The position numbers were made by a program, and so were the translations under genes. The notes beneath the pieces are model-generated. The model had not been told where the DNA came from and did not search any database. It worked only from the letters and a program-made list of their open reading frames with translations. Shown piece after piece: positions 9,080-17,190 of a DNA stretch of 42,339 bases. The stretch spans positions 1-42,339 of the forward strand of contig NZ_LSIJ01000031.1 in NCBI RefSeq assembly GCF_001556185.1, in the 5' to 3' direction. How positions within the stretch are numbered: position 1 is the first letter of the stretch; each line of letters starts with the position of its first letter. The DNA is from Sphingomonas sp. CCH10-B3 (GTDB lineage Bacteria; Pseudomonadota; Alphaproteobacteria; Sphingomonadales; Sphingomonadaceae).

Positions 9080-10930
9080 TTACCTGAAAAGCGCGTCGAA
9101 GTCGTCGCCACCTCCGCCAGGTGCAGGATCTGCAACAGGCGGAGGTGGAGGCGGATCGCACAGCTGGCGCAACCGCGCGCAGGTTTGCCGAAACCACAAC
9201 GGTATCTCGGCTTCTGAGCACTGGGCCAGGAAGTCGGCGATGCCCCAATTACCCTTGGACCACTGGAAATAGTCCATCAGCGCATCGATCATGTTCACGT
9301 CGGCGCCCGCATGCTTGGCTGCCAGATGCGGCGGCCAAGCCAGCGACTGCGAGAAGCGGTTCATGGCCTCCAAGGTGGTGTTCTTGAGGACAAGGTCCTC
9401 AATGCCTTTTTCGGGATGCATGAACAGCTGTTCGACCTCGGCCTCGATGGCTTGCTGCGCCTCCGCGGTCTGCAAATCACACAGCGCAAACACCCGCTTG
9501 CCCAACCCCGCATAGAGCCTACCGAGATCGGCGATCTGAGTCTCGGTCTTCGCGTTAATGACGGTGATTCCCAAGCCTTCGATTGAGCTGTAGGTCGCCG
9601 GATTGAGATCAGAGAGCCGACGCGCGACGACCGGAAGCGCCGCGGCTTCGGTATCGCCTTCCGCAATGAGCACCCGGCGCGCCAGCAGCCCTTCGCAGAA
9701 TTTGGTGCGGAAGTCTTGTCGGTAGCGCTTGTGCTTCACGCTTTCAGGAAGGGCGATAGAAGCTTGGCTGAGTATGCCTTGGCTGCTCCGGGAAAGGATG
9801 ACGGTCTCGTCTAGACCAAATTCTTCAAGGACGTAGGGCGAATGAGAGGTGATTATCGATTGGGCGGAGAGCTTGCGTAGCTCATGGACGATGCGCTTCT
9901 GCGCATAGGGAGGAATAGCAGTTTCGACCTCTTCCATGGCGAAGATCACATTCTGCTTGTCCTCGGCGATTTGAGAAAGAAGCGCGAGGACGAGCATGTT
10001 GATTGTGCCGGTACCCTGCCGGTAAAAGGGGGCGGCATGGTCGCCACTGCCGGTGGCGATGAAGGCCGTTATCACTTTGCGGAGATGCTCGCGTGTCAGG
10101 CTGGAAACGCGAAGGTGCGGCTTTGCACCCCATTCTCGAGGCACGTATTTCTTAAGCGAGGCGTTCACGCTCTCAAGGACTCCGCTGATGCCCATCTGGG
10201 GGTCACCAGCCACGTCCAGTGTGGAAAGCGCATCCAGTGTGCCTTCCCAAAGCCGGGGGCGGATTTCCTTTAAGCGGAGGATGATGTCGAGCAGGCTGCC
10301 ATGCTCAAGGCTGAGGGCGCGGGATCCGGTCCTAAGCGAGCGGAGAAACAAGAAGCCGCAATGCTGCTTGTCAGTCTTGCGGAACGGAGTCGGAGTATCG
10401 TCTTCCGTCAAGCTGCGGGTGAAGTAAGTGGCACCAGTGAAATCGTCGTCGTCCGGGTCATATTGGCCGATAAAGGTGACGCGTAGCGCTGCGACGACGG
10501 CGGCTGCATCTATGCCGGCGGGGTTCGCCTCAACGAACAGGGTTCCATCAGCCGTGTTGAGCCACTCGATTCTACCGCCGAAACGAGCCAGCTGTTCCTC
10601 CGATAGGTCCGTGATCGTCACTTCGATCTCGATGCGCGGCGGCACTGAGTCCGCCAATGGGTTGCCTGCGGCCTCGACGGGAGGCTGCCCATCGTGGTCA
10701 GCCTCTGCCACGGCGGTAGCGGGAGCGAGATAACGACCCTCGAAGAAGTCGTGCTCGTCGACCGGTGGTCGACGGGAGAGTCGATCGGGGCCAAGTACCA
10801 GATCGATGGCCTCTAGAACCGAAGACTTGCCAGTGTTGTTGTCACCGATAAGCACTGCATGCGCAGGCAGACAGATGGTGGCGGACTTGATGCCGCGAAA
10901 GTTTGTCACCGATAACGAATGAACTCGCAT
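9080..10930 (-). CDS. gajA: GajA-like OLD-family nuclease (Gabija defence)
   Basis: This 616-residue protein is slightly longer than typical GajA (about 580). The N-terminal ABC-type ATPase has FRGIKSA and GDNNTGKSS (Walker A, residues 29-37), VIFAMEEVETAIPP (Walker B) and ITSHSPYVLEEF (H-loop region). The C-terminal Toprim domain has RRVLIAEGDTEAAALP, with the catalytic EG..E, and VFALCDLQTAEAQQ where a DxD motif is usual; here it reads DLQ, so the second acidic residue is not obvious. A proline/glycine-rich tail (PPPPPPVADPAPGGGG) closes the protein. OLD nucleases next to a UvrD helicase are class 2 OLD, that is Gabija. A promoter is expected in 10931-11091, where nothing else is evident. 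Confidence 0.8.
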   Translation of the reverse strand: MRVHSLSVTNFRGIKSATICLPAHAVLIGDNNTGKSSVLEAIDLVLGPDRLSRRPPVDEHDFFEGRYLAPATAVAEADHDGQPPVEAAGNPLADSVPPRIEIEVTITDLSEEQLARFGGRIEWLNTADGTLFVEANPAGIDAAAVVAALRVTFIGQYDPDDDDFTGATYFTRSLTEDDTPTPFRKTDKQHCGFLFLRSLRTGSRALSLEHGSLLDIILRLKEIRPRLWEGTLDALSTLDVAGDPQMGISGVLESVNASLKKYVPREWGAKPHLRVSSLTREHLRKVITAFIATGSGDHAAPFYRQGTGTINMLVLALLSQIAEDKQNVIFAMEEVETAIPPYAQKRIVHELRKLSAQSIITSHSPYVLEEFGLDETVILSRSSQGILSQASIALPESVKHKRYRQDFRTKFCEGLLARRVLIAEGDTEAAALPVVARRLSDLNPATYSSIEGLGITVINAKTETQIADLGRLYAGLGKRVFALCDLQTAEAQQAIEAEVEQLFMHPEKGIEDLVLKNTTLEAMNRFSQSLAWPPHLAAKHAGADVNMIDALMDYFQWSKGNWGIADFLAQCSEAEIPLWFRQTCARLRQLCDPPPPPPVADPAPGGGGDDFDALFR

Positions 10931-11091
10931 TTCTTTCTTCGACCTCCCTGAACCTGCGCAAGATGGCGCAAGGCGGGCCTATTGGGAAGTAAAACAGGCA
11001 TTTATGCTATTTTCGCGAGGATCGATTGGAGTTCGCACCACGGGAACCGTCATCTGGTGCCAAAAGGATAACCAGGAAAAATTAGTCCTCA

Positions 11092-11952
11092 TCAATCTTC
11101 GGAGTAGGGATCCCATCGGTGAAATAACTCGTTGTTTGCGGCCCAATCATCGCCATTGCCCGGAGCACTTCGAATGATCTGAAGGCCAGGTCTAGCGTAA
11201 GCCATCGTCGCTCGGTGTGCTGCCCTTCGCCCTGGCGAATTGTTGTCCTCGGCTATGATCAATGTGTCGAGTTCCAGCGGCAGCTTAAGGTTTGGCAGTC
11301 GGGAAGCGCCCATCGCCGCCCAACAGGTTACGCCAGACAGACGGGTGAAGGCAGCAGCATCTTCGAAGCCCTCCGCTACTGCCAGAACTCGTCCACTCGG
11401 CGTCGGTTGCCATGCCCCTTGCCCGCAGCGCCCGAGCAAGAATTTACCCTGATGCTGGTTCGTTCTCGGGTCGAGAATGATGCGCTGGACGGCGACAAGG
11501 TGACCACCGTCTCGCACAGCGACGAGCAATGCTTGATGAAATGCAGTGTTTGGCTTTCGGCCGAGAGGGCACTTCGGGTGGAAGCGCACGTCAGGCAGAT
11601 CGAGGGGTAGACATCTCCCAATGAGGTAGCGTTCTCCCAGCGTACCATAAACGCCGACCGCATCACTCCACAGACGCTGAGCGAGTTGACTGGAATGCAG
11701 ACTTTGCGTTGGGCGGGGTTCTACGCCTCGAACTCGATCTGTATTCCGCAGGGCACGTATGATGTCCCTTGGATTGCAGCCGGCAAAGCAATGCACGAGG
11801 ACCCCTGATAATCCTTGGCGGATCGATAATGAGGGCGTCCTGTCGTCATGAGCAGGGCATCGGCACATAGCGTAGGAGCCGTGCCATGTGCCGCGCAGAG
11901 CTGTGACAAGGTTGATCGTGTCTTGAGTTGGTCGGAGTGCTGATAGGGTCAT
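11092..11952 (-). CDS. CHC2 zinc-finger/Toprim primase-like protein
   Basis: This 286-residue protein combines a zinc-binding region (CRCPAHDDRTPSLSI followed by VHCFAGC, about residues 30-60, as in CHC2 primases) with a Toprim-like domain (VAEGFEDAAAF, then LIIAEDNN). This is the layout of plasmid and phage primase-like proteins that lack a helicase domain. The ATG at 11952 follows AGGGAC, so it is preferred over the longer upstream frame. It lies downstream of the WGR gene on the same strand (87 bp apart). It may prime plasmid DNA, but no replication role can be shown from sequence alone. Confidence 0.65.
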   Translation of the reverse strand: MTLSALRPTQDTINLVTALRGTWHGSYAMCRCPAHDDRTPSLSIRQGLSGVLVHCFAGCNPRDIIRALRNTDRVRGVEPRPTQSLHSSQLAQRLWSDAVGVYGTLGERYLIGRCLPLDLPDVRFHPKCPLGRKPNTAFHQALLVAVRDGGHLVAVQRIILDPRTNQHQGKFLLGRCGQGAWQPTPSGRVLAVAEGFEDAAAFTRLSGVTCWAAMGASRLPNLKLPLELDTLIIAEDNNSPGRRAAHRATMAYARPGLQIIRSAPGNGDDWAANNELFHRWDPYSED

Positions 11953-12039
11953 AAGCGTCCCTAAAGCTTTCCCCCTCCCCTTCCTGCCGTGCACTTGAGG
12001 AGCGCCGGGTGCTTTCAATCGTCCCCATAGGGCCTGCAG

Positions 12040-12306
12040 TCATCGAAGTTGGCTGTAGCGAACTCCAATTCGCTTGAATGCGCTTGCTCGTCTTTGACGG
12101 ATCAGCTGAGCGGTCGCTTCGGCTTGTGCCGTCGCCTCGAAGCTAAGAATGAGGCCCTGCCCTTTTGAGCCTATCCGCCCCCAGCGGCGTTCAACAGTTG
12201 TCCACCCGAACAAGTCGGTTTGGATCCAGAGGTGGTATTCTCGCGCGACGTTGCGCGAATTGTCGACGGCTTGCCAATGCCACGACTGACTGGTTGGTGT
12301 TTCCAT
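12040..12306 (-). CDS. WGR-domain protein
   Basis: This 88-residue protein is almost entirely one WGR domain: SWHWQAVDNSRNVAREYHLW, then TVERRWGRIGSKGQG with the signature W-G-R, and a C-terminal helix rich in Ala and Gln. WGR domains bind nucleic acid in PARPs and in MolR-like proteins; stand-alone versions are common on alphaproteobacterial plasmids with unknown function. The ATG at 12306 is the start nearest the domain. It probably forms a unit with the primase-like gene downstream. Confidence 0.7.
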   Translation of the reverse strand: METPTSQSWHWQAVDNSRNVAREYHLWIQTDLFGWTTVERRWGRIGSKGQGLILSFEATAQAEATAQLIRQRRASAFKRIGVRYSQLR

Positions 12307-12429
12307 AGTAGCCTGGTGGCAGAGACACGGACCAATGGTCCAACCGGGAATATGAATCACAGCTGCGTCAGTGATTCACTGATCCGATGGGAGGGGGTTG
12401 CTGGCCGATCACCTTCAAAAACATCATCA

Positions 12430-12453
12430 TAAAAACGCCGCTGCTTGCAGCGG
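12430..12453 (-). terminator. Intrinsic terminator on the minus strand at the edge of the origin
   Basis: CCGCTGC-TT-GCAGCGG (12438-12453) is a perfect inverted repeat. On the minus strand it is followed by CG and five T residues (12431-12435 read as A on the plus strand), the form of an intrinsic terminator. It would stop minus-strand transcripts that leave the origin before they enter the WGR gene. No minus-strand gene precedes it, which hints at an antisense or origin transcript. Confidence 0.45.
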
Positions 12454-12526
12454 AAGGATTTCTGATTCTAGAGATTCAGATTCAGGTCCGATTTATGGCC
12501 TGAATTCAGAGGACTATGCCGTTTTT

Positions 12527-12793
12527 CCTGACCCGATGGGGGTGTTAGGCTGACCTTCTGGGGGCTACATCCTGACCGAGCGGGGGCTTTCCCCTGACCT
12601 TCTGGGGCATTCCTGACCAAATGGGGGGAGAGCCTGTTCCAGTAGATGTAGCGGGCCTTTCGAGCGTTTTCTCCTGCCTGGTTTTGTAAAAACTGAACCC
12701 TAGCTTGCGTTCGTTCATGACGCTTGCCGACTCGCAGGAATTCCGACGATTCCGTAACCCCTCCCTTGCCCTTCAATCCTGACCTCTTGGGGG
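12527..12793 (+). repeat. oriV: Plasmid origin iterons (22-bp period)
   Basis: Five direct repeats of the form CCTGACC-NNN-(T/C)GGGGG lie at 12527, 12549, 12571, 12593 and 12612, with steps of 22, 22, 22 and 19 bp. A sixth, isolated copy (CCTGACCTCTTGGGGG) is at 12778-12793, 99 bp before repA. Spacing of about two helical turns upstream of a Rep_3 gene is the hallmark of an iteron-controlled origin. An A-rich stretch at 12415-12435 next to the array could be the melting region. No convincing DnaA box was recognised. Confidence 0.8.
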
Positions 12794-12806
12794 CTGCACA
12801 TTGATT

Positions 12807-12845
12807 CCTGACCTGACCTGACTTGACGCAAGAGGTCAGGTCAGG
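12807..12845. promoter_or_regulatory. repA operator: 13-bp inverted repeat
   Basis: CCTGACCTGACCT (12807-12819) and AGGTCAGGTCAGG (12833-12845) are perfect inverted arms around 13 bp. The arms reuse the CCTGACC core of the iterons. Inverted iteron halves just before the rep gene are the known binding site of Rep dimers that repress their own gene. A TTGACG at 12823-12828 in the loop could be the -35 box, although no good -10 box was found. Confidence 0.65.
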
Positions 12846-12890
12846 CAGCAATCAATCCTTCAAAGAATCAAGCTCTGATCGCACTATGGC

Positions 12891-14045
12891 ATGGAAACTG
12901 ATGACGGCCCAATAGTAGAAGCTTCCGAGGAGAAGCCTGAAGAAGGTTCCCCCGGACGTGCGATGCGCGTTGCTGCTGCATTGAAGGCAAAGGGTGGCGA
13001 CGAGTTCGCCAAACCGGGCAACATCATTGAGATCAAATTCGTCAAAGGTGAGTCGCTTAGTCTGACGGCATCGCGGCTGTTGGCGCTCATGATCCTGACC
13101 GCAGGTGGAGACGCATGGGAAGATCGTCCTCATCGCATTCGCAAAGCCGATATACGCCGAGGCCACAAGGGTAACGAGCGGATCAGCGACATGCTTCAGG
13201 AGCTCCATCGCACCCTGTTTGCTGTGGATGATAAATCGTGGCGCGGAAAGAAGGCGACTCTCCTGTTCTCCCTGATCTCTCGGTCTAAAGAGGAAACCGA
13301 CGAGGATGGCGGAGAGACGGGCTGGATCGAATGGGAGTTCACGCCCGATGCGCGTAAGCTGATCCAGGCTTCTGAGACCTATGCCGTGCTTAACCGGCAA
13401 GCGGTCTTGGGTTTCCGCTCGAATTATGCGCTCAAACTTTACGAGCTTGGAGCCCTTCGCCTCCATCGCCGCCAAGCAACCTGGCGAGGAGATATGCAGG
13501 CACTGCGTGCAGCGCTTGGCATCCCGCCTGATGTCTACACGGACTTCGCTCAGCTTCGGCGCAAGGTGCTTGAAAAGGCGAAGTCTGAAATTGACCAGCT
13601 CGCTCACTTCCGTGTCGAATGGCGCGAGATCCGGCAGGGACGAACGGTCACTGAACTCGAGTTTCGGTTTGAACCCAAAGGTGCGCCCGAGGTTCTCGAA
13701 ACCGTAGACGAGCTCGACCGGCACTCGGCGGGGCGCCAAGCGAGGCGGACAGGTTCGGTCGAAACAGTAACTGCGGGGCAGGGGGCAATAGCAGCACCGC
13801 CCAGCGCGGCGCCTGCGATCAAGCAGTCAGAGTCCACCTTCCCGTCGTCTGGCTCGATCCGCTTCGGGCACGCCGATTTGCTTGAAGTCGCCCGAAAGCA
13901 TGGCGGTGGATGGGATGTCGATCTTATCGCGAGCGGCTTTCGCGAACACATGGGCAATCGGTTGGAGAAGCTTCGTGGCGCCAAGCTCATCGCTGCTTGG
14001 AAGGGCTTTTGTGAGGGCTGGGTAAACCGGCGCGGGCGGCCCTGA
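12891..14045 (+). CDS. repA: Rep_3-family plasmid replication initiator
   Basis: This 384-residue protein has the two winged-helix layout of Rep_3/RepB initiators over about residues 45-250, with SLTASRLLALMILTAGGD near the start and YAVLNRQAVLGFRSNYALKLYELGALR in the middle, the typical second half (LYE motif region). A flexible 100-residue tail follows. It should bind the iterons at 12527-12793 to open the origin and, as a dimer, the inverted repeat at 12807-12845 to repress itself. The ATG at 12891 has no strong ribosome-binding site. The repA-parA-parB order on one strand is that of a compact low-copy plasmid core. Confidence 0.85.
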   Translation: METDDGPIVEASEEKPEEGSPGRAMRVAAALKAKGGDEFAKPGNIIEIKFVKGESLSLTASRLLALMILTAGGDAWEDRPHRIRKADIRRGHKGNERISDMLQELHRTLFAVDDKSWRGKKATLLFSLISRSKEETDEDGGETGWIEWEFTPDARKLIQASETYAVLNRQAVLGFRSNYALKLYELGALRLHRRQATWRGDMQALRAALGIPPDVYTDFAQLRRKVLEKAKSEIDQLAHFRVEWREIRQGRTVTELEFRFEPKGAPEVLETVDELDRHSAGRQARRTGSVETVTAGQGAIAAPPSAAPAIKQSESTFPSSGSIRFGHADLLEVARKHGGGWDVDLIASGFREHMGNRLEKLRGAKLIAAWKGFCEGWVNRRGRP

Positions 14046-14052
14046 CGCTCAA

Positions 14053-14072
14053 GAATTGCACGCGTGCAATTC
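14053..14072. promoter_or_regulatory. parS: parS-like site 1
   Basis: GAATTGCACGCGTGCAATTC is a perfect 20-bp palindrome just after repA. Its 18-bp core recurs exactly between parA and parB. A repeated long palindrome beside parAB is the expected form of a ParB-binding centromere site. Confidence 0.75.
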
Positions 14073-14143
14073 GCCATGCCCCCACCGAGTCAGGATTGCC
14101 TGATCCGGCTCTAGAATCGGCGCGACAATGCGGCCCGACTTTC

Positions 14144-14189
14144 GAAATTTCCGAATTTCTTGACCGAAAAGCGCAAGTGGGTGTAGCAT
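14144..14189 (+). promoter_or_regulatory. parA promoter with operator
   Basis: TTGACC (14160-14165) and TAGCAT (14184-14189) are 18 bp apart. The inverted repeat GAAATT-TCCG-AATTTC (14144-14159) abuts the -35 box and could bind ParA through its N-terminal helix-turn-helix. ParA autorepression is known for type Ia partition systems; the exact site is an inference. Confidence 0.5.
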
Positions 14190-14214
14190 ACCCTCAATTG
14201 CGAAAGGACGGCAT

Positions 14215-15417
14215 GTGTCTAACGGACTTCAGATCGAAGAAGCCGAGCGTTTAGTCTCGGTTGCAACGCTCGCCAGTCGAACATCGTCGGTGCTCGAAAA
14301 GCTGCGCGACTCCGCACGAAGCGCTCGGGCAGATGCGCGCCGCGAGCCTACCTTTACGATCGGGAAGGCGGCAGAGCTCGTCGGGCGGACGCCGGCGGCT
14401 ATCCGTGACGCCGAGAAAGATGGAAGGCTGCCCGAGCCGGCGAGGACAGATAGCAATCGACGCGAGAGGTACACTCTTGCCCAGCTTAACGACATGCGCG
14501 GCGTGTTCGGCACCAGGCCGTATCGTGCTCCGACCGATCCGTGTTGCGTGGTTGCGGTTCAGAATTTCAAAGGCGGCGTCGGCAAATCGACGCTGTCTGT
14601 TCACCTGGCGCAATATCTCGCGATCAAGGGCTATCGTGTTGCATTGATCGACTGCGACAGCCAGGCCTCTGCGACGACGCTGTTTGGCTATGTGCCAGAT
14701 CTCGATCTGACAGAGGACGATACCCTCTACCCATTCCTTCGTGAGGGTGAGCGGTCATCGCTCGACTACGCCCTCCGCAAGACCCATTTCGACGGCCTTG
14801 AGCTGATCCCTGCCAATCTTCGCCTGTTTAATTCCGAGTACGAACTGGCCGCCAGAATGGCGCAGGGGAACGGAGCCTTACTTGACCGCCTCAAGGAAGG
14901 GATTGAGAGCATCTCGGATCGGTTCGATGTCATCGTCATGGACCCACCGCCCGCCCTCGGGGCTATCTCTTTGTCCGTGTTGCGAGCTGCGAATGCGTTG
15001 GTGGTTCCGGTTCCTCCGACCGTGATGGACTTCTCGTCGACTGCGGCATTCCTCTCAATGCTTGATGAGACGATTGAGCAGCTGGCCGACCGAGGTCTTG
15101 CCCCAGAACTAACGTTTCTGCGCTTCGTTGCCTCAAAGGTCGATGAGAACAAGTCGATGCAGAAGGAGCTTCTGCAGTTGATGCGGACGCTGTTTGGCCA
15201 CGCCATGGTTCGAACGCCGCTCAAGGACTCTGCCGAGATCGACAATGCGACTGCGCGGCTAATGACAGTTTATGAACTCGACGGGCCTGCTACGAGCTCG
15301 GCGGTACGCAATCGCTGCCTTAATTATCTTGATGGCGTGAACTCAGAAATCGAAGTCGACATTCGATCGATGTGGCCAAGCCATCAAAAGCGCCTCCGGC
15401 AGGAGGCCTTGGTATGA
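14215..15417 (+). CDS. parA: ParA partition ATPase with N-terminal DNA-binding domain
   Basis: This 400-residue Walker-type ATPase has an N-terminal helix-turn-helix of MerR/type Ia style (FTIGKAAELVGRTPAAIRDAEKDGR, about residues 47-71), then QNFKGGVGKSTL (deviant Walker A, residues 117-127), ALIDCDSQASAT (the D of Walker A') and VIVMDPPPALG (Walker B). Such ParA proteins move plasmids by a gradient over the nucleoid and repress their own gene. The GTG start at 14215 follows AAAGGA; the overlapping ATG at 14213 is out of frame. The gene lies between two parS-like palindromes. Confidence 0.9.
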   Translation: MSNGLQIEEAERLVSVATLASRTSSVLEKLRDSARSARADARREPTFTIGKAAELVGRTPAAIRDAEKDGRLPEPARTDSNRRERYTLAQLNDMRGVFGTRPYRAPTDPCCVVAVQNFKGGVGKSTLSVHLAQYLAIKGYRVALIDCDSQASATTLFGYVPDLDLTEDDTLYPFLREGERSSLDYALRKTHFDGLELIPANLRLFNSEYELAARMAQGNGALLDRLKEGIESISDRFDVIVMDPPPALGAISLSVLRAANALVVPVPPTVMDFSSTAAFLSMLDETIEQLADRGLAPELTFLRFVASKVDENKSMQKELLQLMRTLFGHAMVRTPLKDSAEIDNATARLMTVYELDGPATSSAVRNRCLNYLDGVNSEIEVDIRSMWPSHQKRLRQEALV

Positions 15418-15428
15418 GCCGCTGGGAA

Positions 15429-15446
15429 AATTGCACGCGTGCAATT
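15429..15446. promoter_or_regulatory. parS: parS-like site 2
   Basis: AATTGCACGCGTGCAATT is identical to the core of the site at 14054-14071. It lies between the parA stop and the parB start. Two identical copies 1.37 kb apart strongly suggest a ParB-binding site; spreading from both would cover parA. Confidence 0.75.
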
Positions 15447-15465
15447 CTGCTAATGGGAGGCTTGC

Positions 15466-16485
15466 ATGAGTAGGAAGAACAGCGGTTTTGCCGCCGACTT
15501 GGCAGCCGGGATCGATCTGACCGAGGATTCCGCCGCGCCGCGTCGATCGAGCATCGCGTCGAATGTGCTTACCGGGCGATCAAACCGTTTGGCCGATCTC
15601 GCTTCCGGTGCGATTGTCTCGCGCACGCATGAGCTCGTTGATCCAGCAAGGTGCCGGATGTGGGCTGGCCACAATCGCGACTACGCGCTCCTCAATGAGG
15701 AACGCTGCGCAGACTTGATCGAGAGCATCAAGGCCCAAGGGCGGCAAGAGATCCCGGCTATTGTCCGTCGCCTGTCGGGCGAAGATGGCTATGATTTCGA
15801 GGTCATCTGCGGGGCGAGGCGACACTGGTCGGTCAGCTGGCTGCGGACGCACAACTACCCAGACTTCAAGTTCCTCGTCGACGTGCGCGAGATTGGCGAT
15901 GAGGAGGCTTTCAGGCTCGCAGATCTCGAGAACCGCGCACGGGACGACCTAACCGATTTCGAGCGCGCGAAGGACTATCTCCGGGCATTGTCGGCCTACT
16001 ACGAGGGTCGTCAGAAGACGATGGCCGAACGGCTCAAAGTGTCCGAAAGCTGGCTCACACGCTATCTCGATCTGGCCCGCCTGCCCGAGGAGTTGACCAG
16101 AGCCTTTGCTAATCCGCATGAGCTCGGAATTCGCAATGCGATCGCACTCAAGGCGCTCATGAAGCCAGAAGATCGGAAGGAGAGGGCCTTCCGGGAGGCA
16201 GCGCGGCTTGCCGCAGAACGGGAACGGACGAACCATTCGCCATCAGTCCTCGAGGTGATCAAGGCGCTTTCACTCGCGGCTGATCCCCCCAAGAAGTCAG
16301 GAACCCCCAAGAAGTCAGGAAAGGCCGAGACCGTCGCGAATGCGGTTGGCCAGCCTGTACTTCGGATTGAGGGTGCTGATCGCAAGGGTGTCCGCATTAC
16401 CTTGCTGAACAAGGGTGGTGCGACGCGGCAGGAAGCCGAAGAGGCTATTCGCGCGGTACTAGATCAGCATTGGCCGGTACAATAG
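15466..16485 (+). CDS. parB: ParB partition protein
   Basis: This 339-residue protein has the ParB/Srx N-terminal domain, with VICGARRHWS at about residues 113-122 (the CTP-binding GERR-type motif), and a central helix-turn-helix (KTMAERLKVSESWLTRYLDLARLP, about residues 183-206). The C-terminal part is the dimerisation domain. It should bind the two GCACGCGTGC-centred palindromes and stimulate ParA. The linker includes PPKKSGTPKKSG, whose DNA carries two iteron-like sequences (see 16286-16319). Its last 41 bases overlap the 3' end of the next, converging gene. Confidence 0.9.
   Translation: MSRKNSGFAADLAAGIDLTEDSAAPRRSSIASNVLTGRSNRLADLASGAIVSRTHELVDPARCRMWAGHNRDYALLNEERCADLIESIKAQGRQEIPAIVRRLSGEDGYDFEVICGARRHWSVSWLRTHNYPDFKFLVDVREIGDEEAFRLADLENRARDDLTDFERAKDYLRALSAYYEGRQKTMAERLKVSESWLTRYLDLARLPEELTRAFANPHELGIRNAIALKALMKPEDRKERAFREAARLAAERERTNHSPSVLEVIKALSLAADPPKKSGTPKKSGKAETVANAVGQPVLRIEGADRKGVRITLLNKGGATRQEAEEAIRAVLDQHWPVQ
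16286..16319 (-). repeat. Two iteron-like repeats inside parB
   Basis: CCCCCAAGAAGTCAGG occurs at 16286-16301 and again at 16304-16319. On the minus strand this reads CCTGACTTCTTGGGGG, which differs from the isolated origin iteron at 12778 by one base in 16. The step is 18 bp and the orientation is opposite to the origin array. They encode PKKSGTPKKSG. RepA binding here could pair this site with the origin; chance from a coding repeat is the alternative. Confidence 0.55.
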
Positions 16486-17062
16486 CACTATCGGTCTCGC
16501 GCAAGCGCACCATGCCTGCCTCCTGCAATGAGGACACCGATTGCGAAGCGGTTCGCTTTGTCACGCCTAGGCATCTGGCAAGCTCCGCTCTGGTAAGGGG
16601 ACCAAGGCTGACGATCATGCGCCACGCCTGCGGAGCGGTTGAGGAGGCATACAGCCGACCGGCCAGCTGCTTGTCGGCCAAAGTGACAGCCTCTCGCATC
16701 ACCCGCAAATCGGCCGCGGCATTGTCAGTGGCCGTCTGAAGCGCTGAACGGAGAAGGGCGGGCAGGGGTTCTTCGTGGAATTCGCGGAACAAGGCCCGCG
16801 GCATGATGCCTGCAAGCGCCAGCGGGGCCGAGCCCAACCCAAAAAGGTGGGGCCTGATGGCCGCAGCCAATGAGGCAGCCCAGGCCGCGCCACGCGGCGC
16901 CGAACGCGTGATTGCGAACCCGCCGACCTGGACCATTTCGCTGCCGCCTTCGAAAAAGTCGAATTCCTCGGTTCGCAGTTCCTCAAGCCACTCGATCAGC
17001 GTGCCGTCGGGATCCCTGCTGGGGAGCAGAGCGTCGAGCCGCTGTGAACCGACAAAGTTCAT
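16445..17062 (-). CDS. HTH protein of unknown function, short paralogue
   Basis: This 205-residue protein is not recognised by family. Its end has a helix-turn-helix-like segment (LGPLTRAELARCLGVTKRTASQSVSSLQEAGMV). The middle (GGFAITRSAPRGAAWAASL ... RALFREFHEEPLPALLRSAL) can be aligned by eye over its whole length with the C-terminal half of the protein at 20609-21778, so the two are probably homologues, with this one lacking about 170 N-terminal residues. It is divergent from tniA (105 bp between starts) and overlaps the parB end by 41 bp. A DNA-binding role tied to the plasmid or the tni module is possible. Confidence 0.55.
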   Translation of the reverse strand: MNFVGSQRLDALLPSRDPDGTLIEWLEELRTEEFDFFEGGSEMVQVGGFAITRSAPRGAAWAASLAAAIRPHLFGLGSAPLALAGIMPRALFREFHEEPLPALLRSALQTATDNAAADLRVMREAVTLADKQLAGRLYASSTAPQAWRMIVSLGPLTRAELARCLGVTKRTASQSVSSLQEAGMVRLRETDSAIVPANADLVPRE

Positions 17063-17190
17063 GACAAAACGTGATTGTGGTAATCAATACAGTCAGGTAA
17101 AGTGCGCAGCAGCGTCATAGACTCTGTCGAGTCCGGTGGGGTTCGTTTAAGCTCCCGCCAAAAATAATGTCGCGCACAAAGGGTCGCGGC

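Noticed and set aside
17124..17166. TGTCGAGTCC before tniA as a Tn402-type end
   Set aside because: Beyond the TGTC it does not match the window-end repeat or the remembered TGTC...TCAGAA pattern, and no inverted partner was found after tniQ.
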